64,000 nucleotides of DNA, from positions 8,804,001 to 8,868,000 of the forward strand of contig JAJQJQ010000003.1 of the NCBI GenBank assembly GCA_028622995.1, given 5' to 3'. Below the pieces are notes generated by a model. The model made no database searches. It was given only the letters and a program-made list of their open reading frames with translations, and had not been told where the DNA came from. Shown in pieces: positions 11,956 through 24,092 of this stretch. The position numbers and the translations under genes were made by a program. This DNA is from Panagrolaimus kolymaensis. Lineage: Eukaryota; Nematoda; Chromadorea; Rhabditida; Panagrolaimidae. The stretch's first letter is position 1, and every line of letters begins with the position of its first letter.

Positions 11956-13979
11956 TTATCTTGAAAAACTGAGTAATGTTTTAGAATCATTCAAAGTTAC
12001 AGCCGGAGCACTTTGTCTTCGCTTTTTTAACCTTTCAAATGTGGAAGCTTCAGAAACGGGAGATCTATTATCAAATGCTGGAGAATTACGCCTCGACCAT
12101 GCAGTTTTTGTATTTAGTAAAGATTGAGAGTATTTACTTATGCTCATTCGAGCTTTGCGTGAAGCTTCAAAAGCTTTTTCTCGAATTTCTTCTTGCAAAA
12201 TAAAATAACACATTGAAAATAAAACTACTCCAGTAATAATAAAAATCATATTAAATAATATTACACGTGGTTCTGAAGGAAATACATCACCGAATCCTAA
12301 AAAAATTGGCACATTTAACATTAATTTCTGACTTTTGTTTGCGAAACCGAAATCAAAATTTTCGCTTAGGTCTCGTCAAAAATTTTGATATAAAAAGATA
12401 TTTTATAACTTACCTATTAATGCAACACTAGTAAACAAAAAGTAAAACGCTGTAAAATAATCCCACTCAGTCATAAATGAAAAAAGTGCACTTATTGTAA
12501 ATAAATAAATTATAAATACCAATACACTCGCAATAAATACCCGGCGTTGCTCTAAAGTACCTTGAGCATAATAACCTGCTAAAAAATCTTTTATCATTTT
12601 TTCGTTGAATAAATCAAAAAAAAAGAATTTTACCGTTTGCAAATGATTCACAACTAAATCGCCTCACTAAAGCCCGATTAGCAGGATTTGCTTCAAGTGA
12701 ACTTTCAACCAAAATTGCTATAGTATTTGAAGTATTTTTTTCTTTTTTCTCTTTTTTAGCTCTATTCACTGCAAAAAAATAATTGGGGTTAGTTTATTGA
12801 ATTAAAAAAATTAAAAAATAGCGCTTACGAATTCCTTTTCGTCGACAACACCATCGACTTTCTTTAATTTTTTTATAAACCCATATAAATAAATATCGTC
12901 CTTGGTTACCTTCTTCTTTAATAAAAGCAAAAAATAACTAAAAAAACAAACAGAAATTTATTTTTTTCAACTTTAAAAAAAGGTAATATTTTAACTTACT
13001 GGAATGCCAAAAACTCCATAAAGTACGGTAGCTATTCGACAACCAAAAGTATTAGCAGAAATGGTTCCAAATCCGATGGTTGTGTAAGTACTAAAAATTT
13101 AAATTAGAAGGTAAAAACAAAGCTAAAATTATTTATTACCTAAAAGCATAAATAACAGCATTGGTAAAATCTGACATGGGATGGCTAACACTTCCATTAA
13201 CTTTATGCCATTCTCGATAACAATTTTCAACTTTATTAAGAAAAAATTCCATTTGTCTATAACATTCATTTCCTGAGGATTCACAAATTTTTTCATATTC
13301 TTTCATTTGTTGAATTCGATTTCCTTGGCATCGATTTTCATATTCAATTTTTAATAGGTCATCATAGTCGCCATCCAATGCCTAAAATTTCTATGTTTTA
13401 GGTCTCGAAACAAAAATTTAATTTTTTTACTTGAAATAGAAAGGCACCGATCAAAGTATAAATAGGTAAAGCAAATAAATAAAAAGCATGCAATAAACGA
13501 GTCCGCTTTAAATGACTATGAGTTCGTTGAAGAGTTCTACCAACATTTTGAAATAATAAATTTCTTCTTGAATCAGAATGTTGGGAAGACATGGAAACTT
13601 TTCGGGTATAATCCATAAATTTATTTGTGCTATCCATTAAATGTGAATTGCTCATAGATAATAGGGAACCATTCAAATGAACTTTTGGAGTTCCCAGGCT
13701 GCTATTGTTGATATTATTAGTTTGAGTTTCAAAACTTTCAAACGAGACACTCCCATCGGGCGTAGTCGTCGACGTCGTCGTTGTTTTTTTATTATTTGAC
13801 GACGACCTCGTTGTTGTGGTAGTAGGAGTTTCTTCAACAATGCCAAAATTATTATTTTCTGGTAAAGAACCAAAACATTCTTCTTCTTCAGAAGATTTAT
13901 GAACATCAGGACTTGAAAGGCTTCGGCGATGAAAGCCACCATTGCTAACTATCGATGGTCGAGGCATTGGATTTTCCAT
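11956..13979 (-). CDS. Two-pore-domain K+ channel 1 (TWK family), 543 aa
   Basis: A plasma-membrane potassium leak channel. Seven exons on the minus strand (13979-13431, 13381-13140, 13090-13000, 12937-12829, 12768-12634, 12578-12414, 12296-11956) sum to 1632 bp. The order is a long Ser/Thr-rich cytoplasmic N-terminus (about 1-160), TM1 (LLHAFYLFALPIYTLIGAFL), an extracellular cap with cysteines, pore 1 with filter TTIGFG (267-272), TM2, TM3 (about 385-405), pore 2, TM4 and a basic Ser-rich C-tail. Pore 2 reads SVALIGFGD (426-434): the filter position that is normally Thr is Leu429, preceded by Ala428. That is unusual, because this Thr contributes to the inner K+ site in the family. Exon phases are consistent throughout. 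The particular TWK orthologue is not identifiable by eye. Confidence 0.93.
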
Positions 13980-16900
13980 TGTTTAAAAATATAAATTTTG
14001 GTTTCCGGGTGAGAAAAAGAGAAGTTGAAAGTTGAATGTGCCAAAAATGCGCGGCGCACTTTAAAGCTGATAAAAGAAAGAAGAATAAAATCTTTGAAAT
14101 TTTTTTGTGAAACGTTATGCTTTTAAATTGTTGTTAAATTACAACCAGCTGCTTGTCGTCGTCTTCTTTGCCGCCTTTGCTTCTTTTTTTTCTTTTGTTG
14201 CGTATTTCAAAAAAAAATAAATAAAAAAATAAAAACCAAATGGGTTAGTGGGGGTTTGAGAATATGATGATGTTGTTATATCTATCTATCTTATCGTCTT
14301 CTTCTTTTTCTTTTTGTGTATATTTAAGAAGCAAAAACACCACGTTTACGTAGGTGGAAGTGGCAATGAATAAAGAATACTACTACCAGTACCATACGTT
14401 TTAAAACGCAATTTGCCAATGCATATGCCGTTTTTTTCTTTTTTTTGTTGAGTAATCGAAGATGAAGATGAAAAAGAATATTGGTAAAAAAGCGTAGTCA
14501 CATTCAAATATCAGAATGGATTTGAAATAAGAAGAAGAAAAAAAGCTATTAGTTCTCAGCTGCCTTTTTTTAATTTTGGTACCCTTTAAGCTTTTTTCAC
14601 TTTTTCGCTTTTTTTGTTAGTTTAGTTTGGAAATTATTTTGGGTAAAATGAATTCATTCCACCAAGAAATAAAATAAAAAAATAGAATATTTGAATTTGA
14701 TTTGAAATTAAAAACATTTTTTAAAGAAGGATTAGAAATTTTAATTATAAACCAAAAAAATTTCACGAATCTTGCCACGTAAAAAATTTCTTCCAAATTG
14801 CAACAAAAAAAGGGTAAAATAAATAAAGAGAAAAAAAATAAATTTAAAAAGGTGTTTCAGAAAGAATAATAAAAAAGCTATAATAACGCCAACACAACAA
14901 ACAAAAAAAAAGAAGTCAGTCACTTATATATTGTTTTCATTCCTTTCTTCCTCCTCATTTTATTTTTTAAATGCTTGAGACGACAGTTACTTAAAACGTT
15001 AAAACGCTTTTTTTTGGGTGGCTTTGAGAAGCTCCATTTTGGTAAAAAATTATTTACTTTCCCATTTTTGAGAAGGCAATGGCAAATGCAATGAAGACAA
15101 AAAGGTTAAGTATCTCAATTTTTCATTTCAGAGTAAAGTAAGAGTTTAAGAGTTTAAAACAAAAGCTTCTATTTTTCACACTTTTTTATTTTAAAGAATA
15201 TAGAATTTAGCATTTGTTTTGCCATTTGATCCAAAAACTCGAAAAAAGGGAAAAAAACAAAGATCGTTTTTAATATTTTTTTAAAACAAAAAAAAACATT
15301 GAAAAAGTGTCACAAAAAAATGTGTTCCTCTTCACAATTTTTTTTTTGCAAGATAGAGAGAGGGAGAAAAAAGAACATTAAAGGCCAAAAAATAAAAATG
15401 TATATAAAATATACATTGCTTAGTTTTTTAATATTTAAACGATTAAAATAAAAATATGAATAACATCCAACAGAAGAATAAAAAAACAAATTTTTAAATG
15501 GACGGTCGACACATATTTAATGAATCAAAACAACAAACAAAAAAGCTCGGCAAAAAATAAAAAAAATAAACAACATACTTTTTTTAAATAAAAAAATATA
15601 CGAGTGGCTGCGCATCTATCTGACTGAGTAAGTTATGAATGTACGACATCATTTATTTTTTTTTTTGTTATAAACTAAAAAAATATTCAAACAGCAGCAA
15701 CTTATACTATTTTTTAAATTTTATTTTGATGCGACGACGTCGGCGACAACCAACAAAAATTTAAATTTGAAAGTTTATTTATTTTTTATTAAAAATAAAA
15801 AATTCTTTCACTTACTTTACTCCTTCGTAATAACCGCGTTTTTCCCATAAAAGTAAAAAATAAGATTTTCTACGAAGAAATAAAAAGATTTGCATAATTT
15901 TTTAGAGGAAAGAAAATAGAAATATATGTGCTTAATTCAATTTTATTTTATTTTATAAATAATAAAATCTTCTTCCCTTGTTCCGCCGACAATAAAATGC
16001 TCTAACATGTGCCAGTCGTTGAGTTTCACAAGACTACGTCCAAAAGTTAAAACATAAATTTTAGGTAAATTTTAAAATGCCTTTGGGCTTTTAAGGGAAT
16101 AAAAACAAAAAAACAAAGTATTTTTAACTACAGTCGCTCTTTTACGCAATCTTCAATTCAAGCAATTCCCTATTTGAAAAAAAAACTAAAGTTTTTTTTA
16201 CACAAAAAAAAAAACAAGTATTTTCTAATATATATTTTTTTATACCTTTTTTGCACGGCTTTAAAACTAAAATCATTTTTTCAAACTTCCAATTAAAAAG
16301 AGTAAACAGAAACAAACATCAAATCAAAAAAAAATTTAAAAGCAAAAATTATATTTTGAACTATTTTGTTTCCTGAAACAAAAAATAACAAGATTTTGTA
16401 AAAGCGTGAAGCTGCTTGTGAACGCTTGCAAATAAATAGAGTATAAAAACCAAAAACATATTGTTGCATTTTTTTTTACACATATTTCATATTTTTTGGA
16501 ACCCTAAAAAAGAAAAAGAAGATGTAAGAAATGAATGTTGCTTACAAACAATATTTGAATGACACTTTTCACGCGACATCAAATTTTTTTGGGCGAAACA
16601 AAAAAAGCATATTTTTTTCTGGAATAAAATAAATATAAATACATAAAATGTCAAAGTTATCTTCATTTTTTCGGTCTCTTTTTTTTCATCTTTGTTTCGG
16701 CATATAAAATAAAATAAAAATGAAAGTGTTTAAGAATGAGAAACCAAAATGATAGAATATACATAATAGATCGGGAACAGATGTGCCTCATTCTCATCAG
16801 CTGCAGCAGCATCTTGTGGCCCGCTACTTTTTCTCCTTATTTTTTTTTCACCCTCAAAAAATGAAGCAACAATACACAAAAAAAATATACCCGCTTCTTT

Positions 16901-19900
16901 TTTTTCCTGGCACCAACTTGCTTTCTTGCGTTTTGGTGCCTAAAGAAGCATCATTTTTTCCTTTTTTTTTATTTTGTAAATTGAACATCGTGAGAATTAT
17001 TTTTTTATTTTCTATTTCGACCTTTGTTTTAGAGATAAAAAAATTTAAGAAATGCGCTCAAAACTCAGCTACTTCCTAGGTCGAATGCCATTTCCGTGCA
17101 TGCTAGAAAAAAAAAGTGGTTTAGTTTTACAAAAAATCCATGAAATTAAAAGAAAACAAATAAATTGAAGATCATTTTTTTGTCTGTCGTCTACTTAGAA
17201 ATTAAGGAATTTTCTAGAGAATAAAAAAACGGAAGAAAAAATCGATTACCAAAATTTAAAAAAAAGAAGAATGCTTTGTCAAAAAATGGTTCAAAACTTA
17301 AAAAATATTTAGTAAACTTGCAAATAAATTTATTTAAGCTCAAAAGAAATAATTATGAGGCTAAAAATTTAAGCAAATTTAAATAATGCAAAATAGAAAA
17401 GAAAAAGATGAAAGTGGTGTGAAAAAAGATTCTAATTTTCAAACATCATCTCAACTTAATTTTTTCCACCCTCTATTGCTTTTTTCAAAAACTAAATTAG
17501 CACATTAAAAAAGTAAGCTGCAAAGAAAAAAAACAAGCATAAATCACGGAAAAGTTAATTGCAATTGCCAACACTTTAAAAAAGTGTTGTCATTTTTAAC
17601 TAAAAATTAAGCAAAGAAATAAAAATTGTAAATAAATATTCATAGTTTTTTTTTGCAGCAGCTAAAATATTAAAAACGCAACAAAAAAACAAAAAATGCA
17701 AGTCAATCAATGGTTTAAAACGCAAAAAAATAAAAGAAAAAATAAATATAGATATTAACCTCTTTAAAAAACATAAATTATATTTTAATATTCACAAACA
17801 CCGGCTATGTTCATTTAAGCTTGTCATCAACGACGACGACGACAAAACGTATGTATTTAATTTTGTTTATAAAATTAGAAAATAGGAAACAAAGCACTAA
17901 AATAAGCACGTAATTGAAGCAAAAAAATTTAAAAATACAAGCACAAGGGATTTAAAAAAATTTTGCTTAAAAAGTTGCGCAGCAGACTAAAAAAAAGATG
18001 GCGTTTTTATAGGCATCAAAAAAATGGCAGAACTAAAAATCAGGAGAATTTTTTTGAGGATAAACAAAAACAAAAATGTAGCATCTTTCCGGCTTCCCCC
18101 GCGGCAATGGCTACTTTTCCCTTTTTCTCAATGTCTTTATTTTCAAAATTTAATTTTTCGTCGTCCGCTATTTTAAGAAAATAAGGTTTTGTGCCACTAT
18201 TTTTATTTATGCTGCTTCTTCGCGCAGTCCATCCTCTTTTCGGTCGCCTACTCAATTTTCTCATCGTTTTCTTCCGCTTTTTTCTTTCTCCATTGTTTTG
18301 TGACGACGGTGAATAAATTTTTGGGAAACAAAAAAAGGGTCCAAAGGAAATTTGAATTTGAAAAAATTTGTTTATGACTTCTATTTTTATTCTTAGCTTC
18401 CTTGAACAACAAAAAAGAAAATATTCTATTTTTACAGCTGCCTGTTTTTTGTGGGAGGCTTCAATAAAGAGAAAAAAATTTTTAGCTCAAACAAGCAAAA
18501 AATTTTAACATCAAAAAATATCCCTGAAAAAAATCATATTTGATTATAGACAAATTCAAATTGAAAAAAAACAATGATCTCTTAAAAAAACAAATTAAAA
18601 AAAGAGTTAAACAAAAAAGAAAAGGAAAAACGCTGTTGGTTTTTTTTGTCGCTGATCAACAACAACTTTGCATGCTTTCTATTTTTTTCAAAAGACAAGA
18701 AAATCTGTCACAAATGCGGCGAGTAAAATATTGCCGATTGACGGGTAACAAGAAGAAAAAAATGAAAAATATGAGCTTTTTTCTGCCTTTGTCTTATTTT
18801 TCACAAACGTGTTCCCCACAAACAACAATCATTTTTTTAAGAAATTTGACAAATTTATTGAAAAAAATAACAAAAAAAAGTCATATGCCAAAATATTTTA
18901 AAAGGCTTAAATAAACTTTTCTTTCTCTTTTAAACTTTAATGTTTTAGCAGTGAAATGATTTCTGCTTACTGTAAAGGTAAAAAATTATTTTTTGCAGAA
19001 TATTTTTATTTTCTTTTTTCATTTACCTCAACTTTATACTCTCTTGGGAAAAACTAAGAAAAAAATGATTTGCAACATTTTAGGCTCGCCTTAATCTCTC
19101 CAGCAAAAAGGCAAAAACAAAATCATGTTATAGTTAGTTGAAATTCAAAAAAGCATAGCCCAAGCAAGCAAGCAAGTAAGTTAGTTTATGCACTTCCTCA
19201 AAAAGAAGATGTCCACTCAAAATAAAAAAATAGTATAAAAGTAATATGATTACTCAATCCTTCCTTTTTCTTGGAGGAAATGATTTCAACTGAAATATTT
19301 TTTCCTCCTCTCTTATTTTTCTTTTTTTTCTTTTTACATACTTTTTAGTTTTTTTCCATTTCTTCTCTCCAAAAATGCTAATGGTTAATAATAATAAGAA
19401 AATAAATGTCAAATCTGCAAAGATTTAACTCTACATGATGCTGTTTTTTTTAAACAAATCAAAAAAAGCTTTTAAAAAGTTTAGGAAAACAGTTTATTAA
19501 ACGAATAATTATAACTAAAAAAATATAAAGAGAAAAAAGGAAGTAAAATGCGAAAAGGAAAAATTAAATTGTTACAAATAATTAATTATTGAAACACGCG
19601 CACCTGTAAAAAAATGGAAATTCTTATGACTTAAATTTGCGTATTTATTTATAAACGAGCAATTTAATGTTTTTGAAGCAAGCCACTATAGCTTTTATAA
19701 TCCAATTTTTACAAACCAAATCTATGGGTTCAAAAAAAGAAGCTTAATTTATCTAAATTTAAAAGCACACGTCCTAACTTACGCCTTTTTGTTTTCCACA
19801 AATAGTTGAAAATTTAGAAATAATTATGATCTAATTTTACTACCAATGCCTGCTAATCTCTTACTCTCTTACCAAATTACGACTTTATTCTCTTCAAAAA

Positions 19901-20652
19901 AAAAATGCATCTCTGGACCCAAAAGTAATTTAAATTTTATTCTTCTATTTTTAAAGGAGAACATTTTATAAATTAAGCTCATCTCGAAAATGACTGCTTT
20001 CTTTATTCCAAAGCGAACGCAAAATATTTGGTTGTTGTAAAACTAGAAGAAAAAGAAAAAACAAATTCATAATTTTATTATTTATTCAAAGATGTCTGCC
20101 AAAAAATAAAAGCAAGGCATCCATTCCATTTTCGAACATATGCATATGTAGTGTATAAACAATGTGAAAAATAGATAGATTGCATAAATTTGATTCGTCA
20201 AAAAATAAAAAAGGAATGTCATTGGGTTTGATGGCGAAAGAAAAGGAGGAGGACAATTTGTGAATTTTTTAAGGAAAAGAAAGAGGCATCTGTTTTTGAT
20301 TCCCAAATGTCTCATCAAGTTTAAGTTGTTTTTTCTTTTCTTCTTCGTTCTTTGTTTTAGTTTAGAAAATTTATGTTGCTTGGATTTTTTTTCTTTGTGA
20401 ATCCCAAAGAAGTATCACATTTTAAATTTTTATTATTTTTATAGTTTCATAAAATATGTGGAACACATTATTACAACAAAAAAACAAAAACCCTCAAAAA
20501 ATTCATAAACAAAAAAAAATTCCAATAAAAAAAGCTGTTTAAACCCGTTTTTTTTACTCTTGCTTATTTACTTTTTGGACTTTAAAAAATTTGATGACTT
20601 AAAAATAAAATAAAAACACCGCAAAAAAACTTTTTCTCCTTCTTTTGTTTAT
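13980..20652. other. 6.7-kb gene-free AT-rich stretch between two K+ channel genes
   Basis: No exon with homology or a consistent splice phase was found on either strand. The longest open frames (98 aa at 16783, 124 aa at 18540) are Lys/Phe/Asn-rich and look random. A CGA/GAC triplet tract lies at 17831-17843, and clusters of GCAA repeats lie near 19160. The right end is downstream of K+ channel 2 and the left end is upstream of channel 1, so its most likely content is distal promoter or 5' non-coding exon sequence for channel 1. Confidence 0.5.
17831..17843. repeat. CGA/GAC triplet microsatellite
   Basis: A short perfect CGA repeat, just over four units, in otherwise AT-rich non-coding DNA. 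Similar triplet runs occur at about 28149-28162 (CGT) and inside the Thr-rich N-terminal coding exon of K+ channel 1. Confidence 0.8.
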
Positions 20653-23397
20653 TTATATTCTTTCAACTTTGGTTGATGAAGAAGAAGAACTTGTTGTTGC
20701 TGCTTCCGCCGACGATGTTGTTGCAACATTTTTTTGAGCTTGCTGAAAAAAATTTTTGATCTTTCATTTCATAATTTTATAATAGGTTTTTTTTACCTGA
20801 AGCAAAGAATGAAATTTTTTGCTGCTATTTCTTTGAGATTGAATAAGTTGTTCTCTAATTTCCTCATCGCTTGCTTCTGTGATTACCGATAATGGAGCAT
20901 TAAAAACTGAATTTCTGCTTGCCGCCGCCATTGCGGCAGCGGACGGAGGCAGCTGATTGGTATTTTGTTGTTGTGGCTGCGGCTGTTGCATGGGTGGGGA
21001 ACCCGGTGGTCTAAAATGCTCAAATTGAACCACCGGTGAATTCCATTGCCTGAAAATGTCAATATTTTTATTATTTTTTAATAACTTTTAAATTTACCTA
21101 TCAGTCAATGGAGTTGTTTCGCTATCATCAAAAGTTTGGTGATAATTACTTCGAATGGATTCCGCTCGTAAAAGTGGACGTTGCTTAAATCTTTTTGTAC
21201 TCCTTTGCCTTGAAATAAGTGCATTTAAAACTGGTGGCGTTGACATTATAGTTGAGCTTGTATTTGATATTGTTGATGAACTTGGCATTCGATACATTGG
21301 CGAAGTTGGAACAACAAAATCTGAATCCAAGCTATTTGGTGTTTGAGCAAAAACCGAGCCTGGTTGCTCTTGATTATCTAAGGAATGCAGCCTTGGATCT
21401 TCGGTTGTCGCATGAAGTTGAAAATTCATCATGGGTCTACGCCATTTTACTCCAGGATTTCCTGCTCCAATAATTGTCAAAGGTCTTCCAATTCCCCTGA
21501 TTGAAGATGGAGTTGTGACACCATCTTGCAATTCTGTGGAAATAGTTTCAGGTTCTCCAATTTGTATTGATGAGCCATAATTATTTTTAGCTTCTTCATC
21601 AATAAGTTGTAAAGCAGCCATGTATCGATTTTCAACTTTCATTTGCATAATTGAAACACACATTGAAACCAAAGCTAATCCAATAACAAAAAATACAAAA
21701 AAGGCGCAAGCATAATGAGGATGTCGTGGAACTTCGTCACCGAGTCCTGCAAGGAAATTTATTAAAAACATTTATGTGTAAAAAATAAACAAACCAATAG
21801 TGGATAATGAAATAAAAAAGAAATAAAAAGCTGTGAAATAATCCCATTCTTCCCAAAATGAAAATATCAAAGAACAAAATGCAATATAAATAAATACAAT
21901 TATTAAAGCCATATGCATGGGGAAAGTTTGAAAAATGTCCACTTCAACATCGCTGATAGCTTCCTATAAAAAAATAATAATTTGATTTACTTTAAAATAT
22001 GGAAAATTTAAATTTGTTTATAAAATTTGCATAAAAAGATGAAACTAAAAATTGGAAAATTATGCTTACTTTTTCATTAATTTCAATTTCTTCTAAATCT
22101 TGTTTAGTTTTATTCATAAAATCTTCTTGACTTGCATCATAATCCATGGTTTGCACTCTTCTAAGGAAATACTTTTTTTGTAAATATTTTGTTTTTCTTC
22201 GAACTTTTCTAAAACAAAATACTTTAATTTTTGCGTAAAATTCGAAGACTTACGCTCTAAATTGTTCCCAAATATGTTGAGCAGTTAAAAAAATCATTTT
22301 CCCTAAAGCATTTAAAGCAAAAAGCATCATTGGAATTCCCATTAATGAATAAATAATGGTTGCAACCCTTCCACCAATTGTATGACAACTTAAATTTCCA
22401 TATCCAATAGTTGTAAGTAAAGACCAAGCAAAAAATACAGCATTCCAATAATCATTCCATGCCCAAATTTGTTTTCCAATAGGTTCAAAACCCGCAGAAA
22501 TATCATAAAAAATTAACATTCTTTTTATATCTTGCAAACAGGCGATTCGAGCGCTTTCATTTGATCTTTGAGAAAAATCATTTTTAAATAATAAATTATT
22601 TGTTGGTATTTTTGAATTAAAATATTTTGGACAATTATTAAAGCAAAAACATTCAGCAAAGCTACTATGCCTCTTTTCAATCAATATAACGTTTCTTTCA
22701 TGTCGACGAACTTCCTCCGGGGCTTCAAAATAATAAAATATTCCTCCGCCAAGTAATGAATATAAAATAAGAACAAGCAAAATAACAATATAACGAAGTC
22801 GAAATCGACGATATAAAAATTTTATTACTCTCCACAAATGTGATATAAAAGTTTCCCAAGGCGTTGTCTAAAAAAAGTTGAGTCACGCTTTTAATTTAAA
22901 AATATAAACAAAACTTTTTAAAATCGATTTTAGAAATAATTAAATTTTTGAAAAGTCAAAAGTAAATCCAAACAAAGTCTTTCGATATGGGACAAAAATT
23001 TCGCGAAGAGACTTATGGTAAAAAATTTCTTAATAACCTACTTTATTTCTTCTTTAATTGGTGGTTCAAATAATTCTGATACTGCTCGAGGGCTAACAGC
23101 CGCTTTACTACCCGTTTCAATGTTTGTAAAAAATAAGGAATTTGGCCTTTCAATGGCTGGCGAAGGTAAATGTGAAAATCTATTAAATGGAAATTGTGAA
23201 GCTGAAGCCATTGACGGAGGTATGAAAGGTGACAATGGTTCCGGTGTCATTTCTTGATCATGTTCGCATGGTTGATCCATAAATAAAGTCGAATGCCGAT
23301 ACTTTCTACGGCAATATTTTTCCAGTACTTTCATCGCTGTTTTTGATTGAGTAAAATCAAGCGATTTTTGTCGAACAAGAACATTTCTTTGCGCCAT
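20653..23397 (-). CDS. Two-pore-domain K+ channel 2 (TWK family), N-terminal junction unresolved
   Basis: The exons with secure phases are 22867-22254, 22208-22070, 21963-21795, 21746-21098, 21049-20797 and 20742-20653 (minus strand), 1914 bp. They encode TM1 (YIVILLVLILYSLLGGGIFY), a Cys-rich cap, pore 1 with LLTTIGYGN, TM2, a cytoplasmic linker, TM3, pore 2 with SLSTIGLGD, TM4 and a long Ser/Thr/Gln-rich C-tail with a Gln/Pro run. Both filters are conventional. A probable first exon runs from ATG 23397 to about 23046 (about 117 aa). Its only good donor leaves phase 2, while the acceptor at 22868 needs phase 0, so a small exon is missing from my model, or the start differs. It is distinct from channel 1 in filter, cap and tail, so this pair is not a recent duplicate. 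Confidence 0.88.
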
Positions 23398-24092
23398 CTT
23401 TTTAATTTTTGCAAGAACGACTTAAAAATAAGTGCAATTAATTCACTTAAAAGGAAATTAAGTGAAAGTTATACAAGGGTAAAAAAAAGTAAGTCAACAA
23501 TCAAAAAAAAACTATGAAAAAAGGTTCACGGAAAGGAAAATAATACCTTGGACCAAGGAAATCCAATTAATTTCAAAAAAAGAAACTTTAGGAACAGAGT
23601 TAATAAAAAATAGTGAAAAAGATTTAACGATTGGTAGTGGTTTGTTAATGACAGCTTGTAAAACAAGCAACCAAATTGTTAAAGTCGATTGCTTCCTTGA
23701 CAAGTTTCTTAACTAAACTACTACTAACTCTAACTGACTGCGGTGGTGGAAGTTAGTTAGTGGTTGATTTTTTTTTGGCTAGAAAAACTCCTACAAACAC
23801 AAAGACATTTTTTTTCTTTTTTCTTTTCCCTCAAAAAAAATCAAAACCGCTTTTTTTAAGCTTCATTCTCGTCTTGTCTATTGACAGTCGTCGTTGTTGT
23901 CTTTTTCGTCGGTGACTTTTCAACTTTTATTTTTTATATTAGCCGCGCAAGAAAAAAATTACGTAACTAAAAAAAACTGTTTATTTGTGTGTTTAAAATA
24001 ATTTTTTATTGTTTTTAAAAAAAATGGATAACGAAATAATTTATTTCTTTAACAAGTAAGTTATTTTTCAAACAAATATTTACATACATAAA
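23398..24092. other. Short intergenic region
   Basis: No gene is seen. It lies between the 5' end of K+ channel 2 and the 3' end of the NRAMP gene, both on the minus strand, and should include the channel 2 promoter. Confidence 0.5.

Noticed and set aside
16783..17079. 98-codon plus-strand open frame
   Set aside because: Low-complexity Phe/Leu content and no ATG context or intron support.
18540..18914. 124-codon plus-strand open frame
   Set aside because: Asn/Lys-rich translation typical of A-runs; no homology recognised and no neighbouring exon in phase.
22990..23045. Possible small K+ channel exon reading SLREIFVPYRKT on the minus strand
   Set aside because: The peptide looks plausible, but neither its start nor its end joins the flanking exons in phase, so it was not put into the model.
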